A stretch of 64,000 nt of DNA from Blattamonas nauphoetae. Taxonomy: Eukaryota; Preaxostyla; Oxymonadida. Under the pieces are notes generated by a model, which ran no database searches, had not been told where the DNA came from, and saw nothing but the letters and a program-made list of their open reading frames with translations. The DNA lies in contig JARBJD010000290.1 in NCBI GenBank assembly GCA_033064195.1, positions 29,487-93,486 of the forward strand, read 5' to 3'. Positions 30,779-41,883 of the stretch are shown piece after piece. Positions within the stretch are counted from its first letter, which is position 1. Each line of letters begins with the position of its first letter. The translations under genes and the position numbers were made by a program.

Positions 30779-33104
30779 ATGTTCTCCACCATCTTCCTTT
30801 CAACTTCCACACTCGGAGAGGAAGGAGGCTTCAATGAGACGAGCAAATTCGAAGATCAAGAGGCACCAATGCATAAAGAACCGATCAAAGTGTGCAAAGT
30901 GACAACCTTCATGCCTCAGCCGCTCTCAAGTTGGGTACAGTCAAAGATAAGAGGTGATATAGTCTGGACAAAACCCGATACTTTGATAAAACCCGATACT
31001 GTTTCGGTGTTGATCTAGACACATCATTTATTTTTTGGCTTCTTTCTCCCGTTTTACGAAATATGTTGGATTCAAAATAGGTCATAACTGGAGAATACTT
31101 GAAAATGAAGTGAATCAAATATATTACGTGCAAAATTGATACTTGCCTGCGATAGATTCAGGATTCTTGTTCATCATCATCACGCACCATCTCACGCCGA
31201 TTGATCCTTCTCCGAGGTTCGGGACACGCTCCCTCACTTTCAGATCGGGAGTGGCTTCGACGTCGACGTGGAGTTGGTCGTCCCCTCAGGATACTTGATT
31301 GAGAATCGCGAGAATTACGATCGCGACGAACTGCAAAATCCGTGATGAGTGTCTGTTTCCGTCCAGGTAATTTTACAGTGTCGTGAAAAGTTGTCAACAG
31401 TGATCCGTGATTTGTTACGACCTCATCGGGAGGTAGAAACGAACTTGGTTTCATGTTGAGGTTGGTTCGAGTGCGAAATTCTTCAAGAAAGGTAATATCA
31501 ATTTGAGGACAAAATCTTTTCAGATTCTGCACAGCCGCTTCGAGCGAAATTGGATAACAGCCACATCGATTAAATGAGGCTAAAATCGAAGAAGATTTAA
31601 ACGCTTCTCTCAGAGCGTCAGGAAGTGCCTTCGCGAGATTCGTGCGATATTCGACTATGCTCGACGTCGATGGAGGAACGAATAATCTTTTGAGTTGTTG
31701 CTTCAGATTCGAGAAAACAAACTGATCACACACCTGAAGAATGTGCGAGGTGTGAGATGGGTAGAGGAGTATGTGGATGTGGTTTTGTTGACAGAGAGAA
31801 ATGATTTCCGGATTTCGCCTTGTAAGATGCCCATCCATCAGTAGGAGTGCATTCCGATTGGTCTTGTGGATTTGTTGCCGAAATGCGACGATTTCTGGAA
31901 TGATGTGATTTGACATAATTTCGATGTATGTTTTCGTATTCATCCATCCTGACTCGTTGTATTCGACATGAATGTGCTGTTGTGGAAATTTTTCGAATTC
32001 TTTTACGGGAAGCTTGGACGGCCATAGTAAAATGGGATCAAGATGGATTCCAGTGGAATTGACCGTTCCAACGAGTGTCGCATTTTGTACGCGAGAAGCG
32101 GAAGGAATTGGAGGACATTGTTCGCCAGCAAAGTAAACGACCAGAGAGAATTGTCCTCTCCGATCCGGAGAGATGATTCGTCCAAGTTGAATATCAAGTC
32201 ATCGTGGATGTTTTCCAATCTCACAGTACTCTCCAGCAGTTCGTACCAACCGACAATGTTAGCAAGAGTGGATGCTTTCAATCGGTCTGGGTCTAAATAT
32301 CCGGGTTTCATAGAGTCGAGGAGAGAATGACGTTTTAGGAATGCGTTGACATTCCACATACTCAATGACGGGTGATCAGGATTGAATCTAGGACTCTTTG
32401 AATAGATGATATTCATCTAAAAACGGAAAAAAGTGAAAAAATAAGACTTCTTGGAGGATCTCCGCTTTTTCATCGGTTTTTCTCAGCGATCTTGGTCAGA
32501 ATTTTATCATACAACTCATTTTCGTCTTGAGTTGTCAATAGTGTCGGTCTTCCATCTTTCCTGGTGGGCGATTTTCTTTTCCGCTCTCCTTCCTCTCTTT
32601 AGTGCCGCTTCGCTGCAGACTCCGGCTTGGACGACAGTATCAAGCGTCACGTTCTGTTCTGCGTAAATCTTTAATCCTCTTTCCACGCGAGATGGAAGTG
32701 ATCTGATGTCACTTCCACTCATGAGATGTGAAACATCTCGTGGTGAAAGTGGAGGCGAGATCGGGCTGTCCTTTTCCATTGTTGTGGATCTGATCACATT
32801 TCACTTCATCAACATTCACAATTACCAGTTCTGGTTTTCAAATGATGATCGTTTATTACTCATTCTTCCACTTGAAAACAAAAAGATGAAATGATGAAAA
32901 GTGATTGTGGAGGAAATGTCATCAACAAAAAAATGATGGACACCAGCGGTACCACGGAGGGTATCGGGTTAAATCAAAGTATCGGGTTTTGTCCTGACTA
33001 TACGGCAAGATAAACCCCATTTGGAAGAGGGGGAGACTTATCGGATTATGGTTGTTCATCTGGACGATCGGCAGGGGTACTCTCGAAACAGAGGTGGAAG
33101 ATGA
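30779..33104 (+). CDS. Possible 94-codon gene fragment split by the pogo-like element
   Basis: An open frame from ATG 30779 runs to the element (30960). If the element and one AT are removed, it continues in frame at 33002 and ends in TGA at 33102-33104, giving 94 residues with no stop. The joined part reads R-G-D then I-R-Q-D-K-P-H-L. It has no recognisable domain. Its only support is frame continuity across the insertion. Confidence 0.3.
31158..32416 (-). pseudogene. Pogo/CENP-B-type DDE transposase, frameshifted
   Basis: On the - strand, a CENP-B-like DNA-binding part (W-N-V-N-A-F-L-K-R-H, then A-S-T-L-A-N-I-V-G-W-Y) leads to the first catalytic Asp in I-F-N-L-D-E-S-S-L. The frame then shifts by one base near 32150 and again resumes. 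The second Asp lies in L-L-L-M-D-G-H-L-T-R and the third in S-H-T-S-H-I-L-Q-V-C-D-Q, so the DDD triad is complete. A basic Arg/Ser tail ends at TGA 31158. The catalytic residues are intact, but the frame break means no full-length enzyme is made from this copy as read. The break lies in a CT-rich run and could be a sequencing indel. Confidence 0.7.
32516..32797 (-). pseudogene. Possible N-terminal helix-turn-helix part of the pogo-like transposase
   Basis: This frame encodes 93 residues upstream of the transposase body, with S-R-V-E-R-G-L-K-I-Y and T-L-D-T-V-V-Q-A-G-V-C-S-E-A-A-L-K-R, the pattern of a short DNA-binding helix-turn-helix. It is separated from the main frame by stops. Assignment rests on position and pattern only. 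Confidence 0.4.
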
Positions 33105-33458
33105 CGACAATCAGGATACCGTCAAGCACTCTCAACATTTCGAATGAACATATGGATAGCGTCGAGTGTGAGAGGTGAAGGAGTGATGTTAGCTCAGTGT
33201 GGAGAGGATGATAGGAATGAACACTCCTGATCGGGTGAGAGAAAGTGTGTGAGGTGGAGATCGGGAGGAAGGAGTGTGGTGGAGGAGAAGAAGATGATCG
33301 TTAGATTATTCGGCTCAAGGGAGCACTGATGCAAGGAAGTGCATCGTAAAGGGAACGACTCGCAACGAGGTTGTTACCCCCTCTGTGGTACTCGGGCGCA
33401 TTATGAAACAGATAGACACACATTGTCCAAAGAAATAAAAGGGGGGACAGGATTGAAG
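33002..33458. other. Non-coding stretch before the 50-bp minisatellite
   Basis: Apart from the possible gene end at 33102, no coding sequence or known RNA is seen. A G-rich patch near 33430 (aaaggggggaca) precedes the first minisatellite unit. Confidence 0.3.
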
Positions 33459-35000
33459 AACTATCTCTGAAGAGGAGGATTGAATGATGATTATGAGAAG
33501 AGATGAAGGAATATCTCTGAAGAGGAGGATTGAGTGATGATTATGAGAAGAGATGAAGGAATATCTCTGAAGAGGAGGATCGAGTGATGATTATGAGAAG
33601 AGATGAAGGAATATCTCTGAAGAGGAGGATTGAGTGATGATTATGAGAAGAGATGAAGGAATATCTCTGAAGAGGAGGATCGAGTGATGATTATGAGAAG
33701 AGATGAAGGAATATCTCTGAAGAGGAGGATTGAGTGATGATTATGAGAAGAGATGAAGGAATATCTCTGAAGAGGAGGATTGAGTGATGATTATGAGAAG
33801 AGATGAAGGAATATCTCTGAAGAGGAGGATTGAGTGATGATTATGAGAAGAGATGAAGGAATATCTCTGAAGAGGAGGATTGAGTGATGATTATGAGAAG
33901 AGATGAAGGAATATCTCTGAAGAGGAGGATTGAGTGATGATTATGAGAAGAGATGAAGGAATATCTCTGAAGAGGAGGATTGAGTGATGATTATGAGAAG
34001 AGATGAAGGAATATCTCTGAAGAGGAGGATTGAGTGATGATTATGAGAAGAGATGAAGGAATATCTCTGAAGAGGAGGATTGAGTGATGATTATGAGAAG
34101 AGATGAAGGAATATCTCTGAAGAGGAGGATTGAGTGATGATTATGAGAAGAGATGAAGGAATATCTCTGAAGAGGAGGATCGAGTGATGAGTTTGGGAAG
34201 AGATGAAGGAATATCTCTGAAGAGGAGGATTGAGTGATGATTATGAGAAGAGATGAAGGAATATCTCTGAAGAGGAGGATTGAGTGATGATTATGAGAAG
34301 AGATGAAGGAATATCTCTGAAGAGGAGGATTGAGTGATGATTATGAGAAGAGATGAAGGAATATCTCTGAAGAGGAGGATCGAGTGATGATTATGAGAAG
34401 AGATGAAGGAATATCTCTGAAGAGGAGGATTGAGTGATGATTATGAGAAGAGATGAAGGAATATCTCTGAAGAGGAGGATTGAGTGATGATTATGAGAAG
34501 AGATGAAGGAATATCTCTGAAGAGGAGGATTGAGTGATGATTATGAGAAGAGATGAAGGAATATCTCTGAAGAGGAGGATTGAGTGATGATTATGAGAAG
34601 AGATGAAGGAATATCTCTGAAGAGGAGGATCGAGTGATGATTATGAGAAGAGATGAAGGAATATCTCTGAAGAGGAGGATTGAGTGATGATTATGAGAAG
34701 AGATGAAGGAATATCTCTGAAGAGGAGGATCGAGTGATGATTATGAGAAGAGATGAAGGAATATCTCTGAAGAGGAGGATCGAGTGATGATTATGAGAAG
34801 AGATGAAGGAATATCTCTGAAGAGGAGGATTGAGTGATGATTATGAGAAGAGATGAAGGAATATCTCTGAAGAGGAGGATCGAGTGATGATTATGAGAAG
34901 AGATGAAGGAATATCTCTGAAGAGGAGGATTGAGTGATGATTATGAGAAGAGATGAAGGAATATCTCTGAAGAGGAGGATCGAGTGATGAGTTTGGGAAG
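33459..35000 (+). repeat. 50-bp minisatellite, about 31 units
   Basis: The unit contains gaatatctctgaagaggagg, then a T/C variable position (gattgag or gatcgag), then tgatgattatgagaag and agatgaag. Units are nearly identical. Two, near 34190 and 34990, share the variant gtttgggaag, and the C form recurs irregularly, so a multi-unit block was probably copied. The + strand frames contain stops, so it is unlikely to be coding. Confidence 0.9.
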
Positions 35001-35365
35001 AAAATGGAGTCAAGTGAAATTATCATGAAGTGGATAGAGGATATGAAGGGGCAGGATACTCGCAGCCATCGCTCAAGGAGAGAGATGGGAACGCTTCCGC
35101 GAAGAAATGGGTGGCAGTCGCTCCGGGAGCCCCCCTTCGCGAGTCACGGTCTTGAATGTGAACACTCTGAACAACTGAGAAGACTGCTCGAGGAAGAACA
35201 GTTTAGAGACATTGAGACATGATCCAAAAGGAGAAGGGTATCATAAAGCCAAGGGATATGGAAGTAGTGGTAGAGAGAGAGTGGAATCAGAGCAGGAAGC
35301 GGAAGACGACAAAGAAACAAGTTGACAAACAAGGATAGGATGAGAATGATGAGAGTGGGATGTGA

Positions 35366-35790
35366 GTCTCGCCGAAAGGCTTGAGACACCGCACTGCTCA
35401 TTGTCTTGATTCGAGAGAGAGAGGAGGCTGAGTGGGTTGCGAGTCTCGCCGAAAGGCTTGAGACACCGCACTGCTCATTGTCTTGATTCGAGAGAGAGAG
35501 GAGGCTGAGCGGGTTGCGAGTCTCGCCGAAAGGCTTGAGACACCGCACTGCTCATTGTCTTGATTCGAGAGAGAGAGAGGAGGCTGAGTGGGTTGCGAGT
35601 CTCGCCGAAAGGCTTGAGACACCGCACTGCTCATTGTCTTGATTCGAGAGAGAGAGGAGGCTGAGTGGGTTGCGAGTCTCGCCGAAAGGCTTGAGACACC
35701 GCCCTGCTCAATGTCTTGATTCGAGTCAGAGTAGGAGGCTGAATGGGTTGCGAGTCTCGCCGACAGGCTTGAGACACCGCACTGCCATCC
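35366..35790 (+). repeat. Six-copy array, unit about 76-78 bp, with a self-complementary core
   Basis: Units start at about 35366, 35441, 35519, 35597, 35673 and 35749. Each holds gtctcgccgaaaggcttgag, whose ends pair (GTCTC with GAGAC), and then caccgcactgc and a GA-rich spacer. The last units diverge in the spacer. No frame is likely to be coding. Confidence 0.85.
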
Positions 35791-35833
35791 TCCTCGACTC
35801 ACCCTCAGCCGTTCACAGCTGGGTCTCTTTAAG

Positions 35834-36127
35834 TCTCAACAGAGACTGGGAGACGAGCCCAGTTGTGTTCGGCTTGACCGAAGGGAAAGCCTTTATTACA
35901 ACAAGGCTCGTCTCCCAGTCGACTGCGCTGCTGCCACACTTCGGCGAAGCGCGAAACGTCTCCGCGTGCGAAAGCCCGGAGACGGATAGACAAGGAGCGA
36001 TTGGCGCTCGTAATTTGACAAACTTTTTGCTTTATTAACGCTTTTCACAGACCACCCACCATTATTTCCATACGGGTCGGTCCGGGCATCTCAACAGAGA
36101 CTGGGAGACGAGCCTTGTTGTTATAAA
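35834..36127. repeat. Three-part inverted/direct repeat around GACTGGGAGACGAGCC
   Basis: The 26-bp segment beginning tctcaacagagactggg occurs at 35834-35859 and 36089-36114. An inverted copy of its core lies between them (35905-35920), extended to ttacaacaaggctcg, which pairs with the sequence after the right copy (gagccttgttgttataa). It could be a very small foldback element or a structured RNA locus. Confidence 0.6.
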
Positions 36128-36388
36128 GATGTCCACATTCCACTGATAGAATCTTTTCAAAAATGATGCTAAAACAGAATATATCCGGAATGAATCGAGA
36201 AATACAGTACTAAGTTTCAAACTCCTCTGGAAGAGGAAAATCAGGAACGAAAACTTTAAAATGAATGAGAAAGAGAAAAGACTAAGAAATAAAGATGACA
36301 AGGATGAGTGAGTGGTGAGAAGAAGGGAGAAAGCAGATGTCACGAAACACAAACATAATTCCGTGAACACACTTCACTCCTACTCTTC
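36128..36388. other. 3' flank of the - strand receptor gene
   Basis: AT-rich sequence with no coding potential; it is expected to hold the 3' end of the gene on the - strand. Confidence 0.4.
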
Positions 36389-39300
36389 TCACTCTTCAAT
36401 TGTTGGTTCAGGCGAGCTGCAAGATTCTTTCGTGTTCTCCTCTGTCAACTCGGTTGGCATCTCTGACACGTTGATCACTTGGTCAACCGAACTTTCATTT
36501 TGGGTTTCATCACAATCGGTGTCTTTCATCAAAGTCGTTGTGGCGTCGTCGGCAGTCTCCATCATTTCTTCTTTCTTTTCGACTGGTTTCTTCGAACGAC
36601 ATCTCCAAACAATCAGCAGGGTAACAACCACTCCAGCAAACACAACAACCACAACAACAATCACAGGAATCAGCCACAACATGCTTCGTGGTTTCTCTCG
36701 CAGAAGGAGTGATTGAGTCGAAATGAACCTGTCTCCGTTCAGAAGACGCACTTTCCATTCCAATTTCGACGAAAGATTCGCAACGTCGTTTGGCGTCACA
36801 ATCAACTCAATTCGAGTTTCAGTGAACAAAGATGCAGTGCCTGTGTCAACAACCAGAGTCAACGATTCTTCCGAGTTCCCATCCTCCAACGAAGTGAACA
36901 CTTCCAGTTTCAGTCCACACGGAAGGAACCCACTTCCAACCAATTCCATTTCGAAATTCCCGGTTTTCTTGTCATGAGTGATTCGAGAATGGAACGTGTC
37001 AAGGAATGGAATCGACATTGTCGTCGTCGTTCCAGACACAGAACATCCATCACCTGAGATTCCAGATCCAGGGAACAGATGGCTTCGACCATCCCCAGTC
37101 AGGCCTCCAACAGACAGTGTCCCGTCTTCACGGCACATCACATTTCGACGAGCTGATGGGAATTCTTTGTTCGCTGGTCCATTTGATATGAAATACACAT
37201 CTCGAAGCGTCACATTCCCTCCACTTTGGATGATCGCTCCTTGTGACAGGTTCGTCAGACTGCACGATTTGAACAAAGCTTTCGAGTTCACAATTTCAAT
37301 CGTTCCTGTCGTCCACGAGCAAAGATCGCTGTTCGAGTCAACAAACTGCGAGTTCGCTGTGGAATCTGGTTCGTATGAGATTGCTCCATTGCTGAACTCG
37401 AACGATCCTGATGACACAGAAACCAGTTTCAGGTCGAGTGACGAAAAGTGAATCAGAGCATCCACGTCGGTCAGTGACAGCGATGCGTTCGACACAGAAA
37501 GCATAACCAGTGGACGAGACGAGAATGTCGAAGGAACAATCAGCGATGGACGAGCAAGGCCTCCCATCCTCATAATCACTTCATTCTTGTCCGAAATCGA
37601 AACTGTCTTGCTCAACGAATCGGATGTGACAAGTTTCAGCTCAATCGATTTCAAGCCCATCTTCCTCGCCGTTTCAAACGCAGCAGTCAACGATCCACAA
37701 CTGTTGTCATCTCCTCGGCACTCTCCATCTTCTCCGCTCTTCTTCTTCACTTCAATCACAAATGGTGTTTCGAAGGGAGGAATGATGAGAGACAATCCAT
37801 CTGACTCCAACATCACTGGCTTTTCGTCGGATGTGATCTTGTACACTTTGTACTTCCCTCCAGATGCAAATCGAGTGTCTGTTCCGCCTGGTCCAACCGA
37901 CACTGACGACGACTTTTGTTTTGGTTTTCCGTTTTGATCCTCATCGATCGAGACAGTCAGAGAGAGGCTGGAACTCCCTTCGAAGTCCATTTTGTACTCC
38001 CCCACTTCCAATTTGTATCCTTCCAGCGAGACCAACATCTCCCCAATCGTTCCCGGTTGAATGATGATCTTCCGAACACGCGGGGTATCAGCAGTGAAGA
38101 TCGATGGAGTAGGAGAAGGGAGGGTGAGAGGAGTGGCCGAGATGGAGGCAGCGATGAGGAAATAGAGGCACGAGGATTGCAGTCTGTCACTGTCTCCGAA
38201 TGACATCTCCACACTTGATCCAGTTGTGGAAGGAGCTTGGAAGTCAATCACAACAACACGACATGTGGGAGGCGGTGCGTCCTCCGAATTTGGAACTTTT
38301 GGTTTTGTGTTGTCCAGCAGCAGCAACATCATCCCATTCACTGCGTGTTCGGTCTCGACTTCAATTGTCCCTTCAGAGACAGAGCCAGAGAAAGAGAGTT
38401 CGAGATCGAGAATTTTCGTCGCTGACCCAAACGGTTGGATGATCTCCATTTGGATTCCGTACCCAGAGAAATACAGACTCGTGGCGGGTTTGTTGGTGTA
38501 ACAGTTCGAAACACGTGTCTTCAGCTCTGTCGGCGTCCCACAGCCAGAGGAGATATAGACATCACTTCCTTCTTTCGCTGAATTGCCTCTGAACTGCACA
38601 GATGCCATTTCAAGCTTGGTCTTCACGACGTTAAGAGCGCCTGCACGTCCATAAATCTGGTCGGCGGAACAGTTCATGAACACAGAGTTGGTGATTGTGA
38701 TGTCAGTAATTGTTTCCGCGCAAATACATCCACCATACGAGGCGGATCCGGTGGCTTGGGTGTCCTTGAAGAAGCACTTGTCGATGGAGAGGAGAGCGGA
38801 TATCCGAGGATACAGAGCGGCTCCATAATCACGTGCAATACTGTTCACAAATGAGCAGAGCGAGAGGGTCAGGCTTCCGTCGTTTGGCGTGCTGCCGAGA
38901 ATGTACAGGGACCCGCCATATTGTCCTTTGACATTTTTGAATGAACACTCAGTCATCGTGATTGTATCAAAATCTGTTTGCACAAACACACAAGCTCCAT
39001 TCTCATCTGACGTCATGTTTGTGAACGTGCACAGAGTGAATGTGAGGGTGATTTGGTCGGTGGTGAAGTCTGTGAAGCGCTGGCCCTGTTTGAAGTGTTG
39101 GTGAGAGAATGAGGTCGGTTCGGCGTTCGATGAACAGTGCGAGAATGACGTGTTCACACAACCAACACTCCCAAATGCGTTGATGTCAAGACACCCTGTT
39201 CCAGACAGATGCGATGTGCTCAACGTCACTGACGTCCCAACCAACTTTTGACAAAGGCCACGAGCAACAACAAGTCCAGAACGACAGCATCCACGCGACG

Positions 39301-40075
39301 TCACATTTCGAAGAACACTCCCAACAAGCAGTGTCGAAATCTCCCCCAAATCAATCTTATCTGATCCTGTTGAATCGTGCGAGAGCAATCCAAAGTCCAG
39401 CAGAGGGCCCGTTCCCAAAATCAGCGACACATTCGACAAAACAAGTCCAGCTCCACAAACGGACAGAAATGGAGACAGGTAGTCCGGGTGTGGTGTGTCC
39501 GTTGATGATGAATCGCGTGGGGGTGTTGGGAGACACGGGGATGTCCGAACCAGTGGAAGAAGAACCATCGAAGAGGATGAGACGTGAGAACAATCAATAA
39601 CACTGATCGAACTCCCAACCCCATCCAGTCCGGTTCCCACCACAAATGCTGTCTGTTTCGTGTTCGAGATAATCTTGCTTGACGATACTATAACTTCGGA
39701 CGATGACACTTTGGCCAAAGCCATCCCATAACTTCCACAGTCAAATATCACCTTCGAAAGGGACACTGTCGAGTTATCAAACAAGAACAGTGAATGGGAT
39801 GCGTCCATGTGACCGTTAGCGAAATGGTTGAGATGTTGCGAATGATCGATTTCGAGTTCGTTCACAACTGCTGTTCCCTCAGGGTCGGAATGAGAGATTG
39901 TGGAAGTTGTTCCCTCCATCTTCAGCATCGTGGATATCACCGGATAATCGAGGAGTTTAAAGACACCCGGAGAGAGTTGGAGGACATCGTTGTTTGGTTG
40001 ATTGTTTTGGTTATCGAGATCAAGGTGATGATTCAGAATATCAGACAGAGATGTTGCTTCATGTGATGCAATAGT
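36389..40075 (-). CDS. Receptor-family surface protein with beta-helix ectodomain and no kinase
   Basis: A single frame of about 1228 codons on the - strand starts at an acceptor (TTTTCTTTAG before 40075) and ends in TGA at 36389, so a short 5' exon with the signal peptide lies upstream and was not resolved. The N-terminal half has parallel beta-helix (pectin-lyase-like) strands with repeated C-(S/T)-F-x-N motifs (L-C-S-F-V-N-S, C-S-F-K-N-V, C-T-F-T-N-M). Then come one sandwich domain, the cysteine motif C-R-G-D-D-N-S-C-G, a second beta-helix region, and P-C-G-L-K-L-E-V. One membrane helix (LIPVIVVVVVVFAGVVVTLL) is followed by a 70-residue acidic tail with Thr and Glu but no kinase fold. It is a relative of the interrupted gene at 245-24937. 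Confidence 0.8.
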   Translation of the reverse strand, partial: TIASHEATSLSDILNHHLDLDNQNNQPNNDVLQLSPGVFKLLDYPVISTMLKMEGTTSTISHSDPEGTAVVNELEIDHSQHLNHFANGHMDASHSLFLFDNSTVSLSKVIFDCGSYGMALAKVSSSEVIVSSSKIISNTKQTAFVVGTGLDGVGSSISVIDCSHVSSSSMVLLPLVRTSPCLPTPPRDSSSTDTPHPDYLSPFLSVCGAGLVLSNVSLILGTGPLLDFGLLSHDSTGSDKIDLGEISTLLVGSVLRNVTSRGCCRSGLVVARGLCQKLVGTSVTLSTSHLSGTGCLDINAFGSVGCVNTSFSHCSSNAEPTSFSHQHFKQGQRFTDFTTDQITLTFTLCTFTNMTSDENGACVFVQTDFDTITMTECSFKNVKGQYGGSLYILGSTPNDGSLTLSLCSFVNSIARDYGAALYPRISALLSIDKCFFKDTQATGSASYGGCICAETITDITITNSVFMNCSADQIYGRAGALNVVKTKLEMASVQFRGNSAKEGSDVYISSGCGTPTELKTRVSNCYTNKPATSLYFSGYGIQMEIIQPFGSATKILDLELSFSGSVSEGTIEVETEHAVNGMMLLLLDNTKPKVPNSEDAPPPTCRVVVIDFQAPSTTGSSVEMSFGDSDRLQSSCLYFLIAASISATPLTLPSPTPSIFTADTPRVRKIIIQPGTIGEMLVSLEGYKLEVGEYKMDFEGSSSLSLTVSIDEDQNGKPKQKSSSVSVGPGGTDTRFASGGKYKVYKITSDEKPVMLESDGLSLIIPPFETPFVIEVKKKSGEDGECRGDDNSCGSLTAAFETARKMGLKSIELKLVTSDSLSKTVSISDKNEVIMRMGGLARPSLIVPSTFSSRPLVMLSVSNASLSLTDVDALIHFSSLDLKLVSVSSGSFEFSNGAISYEPDSTANSQFVDSNSDLCSWTTGTIEIVNSKALFKSCSLTNLSQGAIIQSGGNVTLRDVYFISNGPANKEFPSARRNVMCREDGTLSVGGLTGDGRSHLFPGSGISGDGCSVSGTTTTMSIPFLDTFHSRITHDKKTGNFEMELVGSGFLPCGLKLEVFTSLEDGNSEESLTLVVDTGTASLFTETRIELIVTPNDVANLSSKLEWKVRLLNGDRFISTQSLLLREKPRSMLWLIPVIVVVVVVFAGVVVTLLIVWRCRSKKPVEKKEEMMETADDATTTLMKDTDCDETQNESSVDQVINVSEMPTELTEENTKESCSSPEPTIEE

Positions 40076-40406
40076 CTAAAGAAAAAGCCAAAACATTTTT
40101 GACAATCAAAGAAGAGGAAAGTTGGTGAGATCATGTCCCCATTCTTCGAAACGAAAGATACAAAGATTGACTTCAAACTTCAGCAAATCTGGGATACACC
40201 AGCATCGAATCAAGTTCTGTTTCTCTGAAACCATCCTTTTCGATGCACTTTGGCCAATGCTACGCATTGAAATTCAGAGATGAAGAACGAAATATAAACA
40301 ATGAAAATGGGAATGTGATGTGACGATTATGTGGAAGAAGAGGAAGTGATGAACGTGAGAAGAGCAATATCGGGTGGAAAATGGGTCATGACCTGACAAT
40401 GAACGA
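40076..40406. other. Intergenic stretch or 5' intron of the - strand receptor gene
   Basis: The sequence directly upstream of 40075 is pyrimidine-rich on the - strand, as before an acceptor. No first exon with a hydrophobic leader could be identified. The TAG that ends the neighbouring gene is at 40407. Confidence 0.35.
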
Positions 40407-41883
40407 CTATTCAGGATAGACTCGATTGAACTTATCTCCGGTCAGAGTGGGCTTGTTTGAGAATGTCAGCGATTTGATGAGCACGGGTGGTGACCTCTCT
40501 TCAAATTGAACAACAAATCGGAACGGAATTGGGGCTTTTTCGATATCTTTACGACATGTCCAGTTGCGGATTCTGATCTTCACACTTCGGGCGTGGGCAC
40601 GAGTGTCAACTGCAATCATCACGTTTGATCGGGAGTCTCTTTCCTGAACAGTCCAGTATTGTCTATCACCTGTTTCGTCGCGGAAAAAAGACTTGGTTCC
40701 TGTGTCCACTAGATGAGGCGATACAATCCCGACCCAAACTGTGCCTGGACCATCACAAAGGAGCGAGAGTTTGGCAATATCCGAGTCAATAGGTTGAGAG
40801 AACAGCGTTGTGGGGATGAAAGTGATCGGTTTCAGGGTGTGCCTGGGTGAAGCTTGGACACGTTGCCCGACTTCTGAACAAAATCCTCGTCGAATATTTC
40901 GATGGCGTCGGCCCCGATTTTTGACTGTTTCTTGAATCTCCTATTTGTATTGACCAACATCCACGTCCGTTCCGCGACATGGTTCAGAAGAGGGTGGATG
41001 TCTGATAACGTGGCTGCAAATCTCAGTTGACGGTCGTTCATGAGGTGGAGGGCTTCAAGGATCAATTTTGGGATTTGTATGATTTCTGCGAGGTGCTGGT
41101 CTTGGTTCGCAATGTCTGTGGGCATCCGGGCATTCTGAGTCTCACATGATCCGAGAGCATCCTGAATCAGTGCCAACAAACTGGAAGCAACATTCTGAAA
41201 GAGAAGTGAATACGAGGTTGAGACGAATGAAAAAAGAAACTTTCAATCCAATCGAGCTGTGAGATGAGACAATGCAAGAGAGGATCGACATAAAACCACA
41301 CGATTCTGCAATCGCACAAAGAGCTGGGATGGCATCCAGATCTGACAGGAAGAGACATCGAGAGATGAGAAGCGAGTGAAAGACAAAACATTCAAGAACA
41401 CTCATTGAGGAAGAAAACATCGACACAACGAAACAACAGAAAAGGGAGAAGGGATGTTCATGAATATCAAACCTGATTCCAAAAATGTCCGAAACTGAGA
41501 AAGAATCGGCAAAGTTTCTTTTTCGGAACAATTCCGAAGCGATGAACAAAATTCCCGCATATCTTCTTCCTGCATCTACACACACAAGAGATGAAAGAAA
41601 TGAGGAATAAATGAAATCTAGATGAGGAGATCATCGGTTTGAATAATAGGAGACGATCGGACCATGATTGGGAGATGCCCCCAATCACTGAGCTAACCCT
41701 TCCGAGCACATGCCCCACAATCAATGGAAAGGGCACTGGCATGCTGATTGTGCTGATGATCATGTTTCTGGTGTTGTTCTTCGTTTCTGGGTCGCTGCTC
41801 TCGGAAGAGCTGTGAAATTCTTTTTGAATGGTTTCAAAACTATATAGTTGGTTCCCCCAAAATGATAAGTGAGTTTTCAGTGC
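40407..41883 (-). CDS. Multi-exon helical-repeat protein, partial
   Basis: At least four exons are visible on the - strand: 41883 to about 41655 (S-F-W-G-N-Q-L-Y-S-F), about 41575-41475 (R-Y-A-G-I-L-F-I-A-S-E-L-F), 41341-41241 (I-P-A-L-C-A-I-A-E-S-C-G-F-M) and 41194 onward (L-L-A-L-I-Q-D-A-L-G). The last two are joined by a 46-nt intron (41195-41240) in phase. The helices resemble armadillo-type repeats. After an apparent one-base shift near 40870 the C-terminal part continues (L-L-C-D-G-P-G-T-V-W-V-G-I-V-S) with a beta-rich fold that might be SPRY-like. One exon boundary (41475 to 41341) does not keep phase, so an exon may be missing. The 5' end runs into repeat DNA at 41884. Confidence 0.5.

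Larger units (their letters stand above)
30961..32999 (-). mobile_element. Pogo-like DNA transposon (2039 bp)
   Basis: Inverted ends AGTCWGGACAAAACCCG, each followed about 18 bp inward by a second A2-4CCCGATAC box, enclose a DDE transposase on the - strand. The flanks read AT (30959-30960, 33000-33001); a TA duplication is equally possible by sequence alone. It is the only element in the window with a recognisable DNA transposase, and its end boxes resemble those of several transposase-less elements here. Confidence 0.8.
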
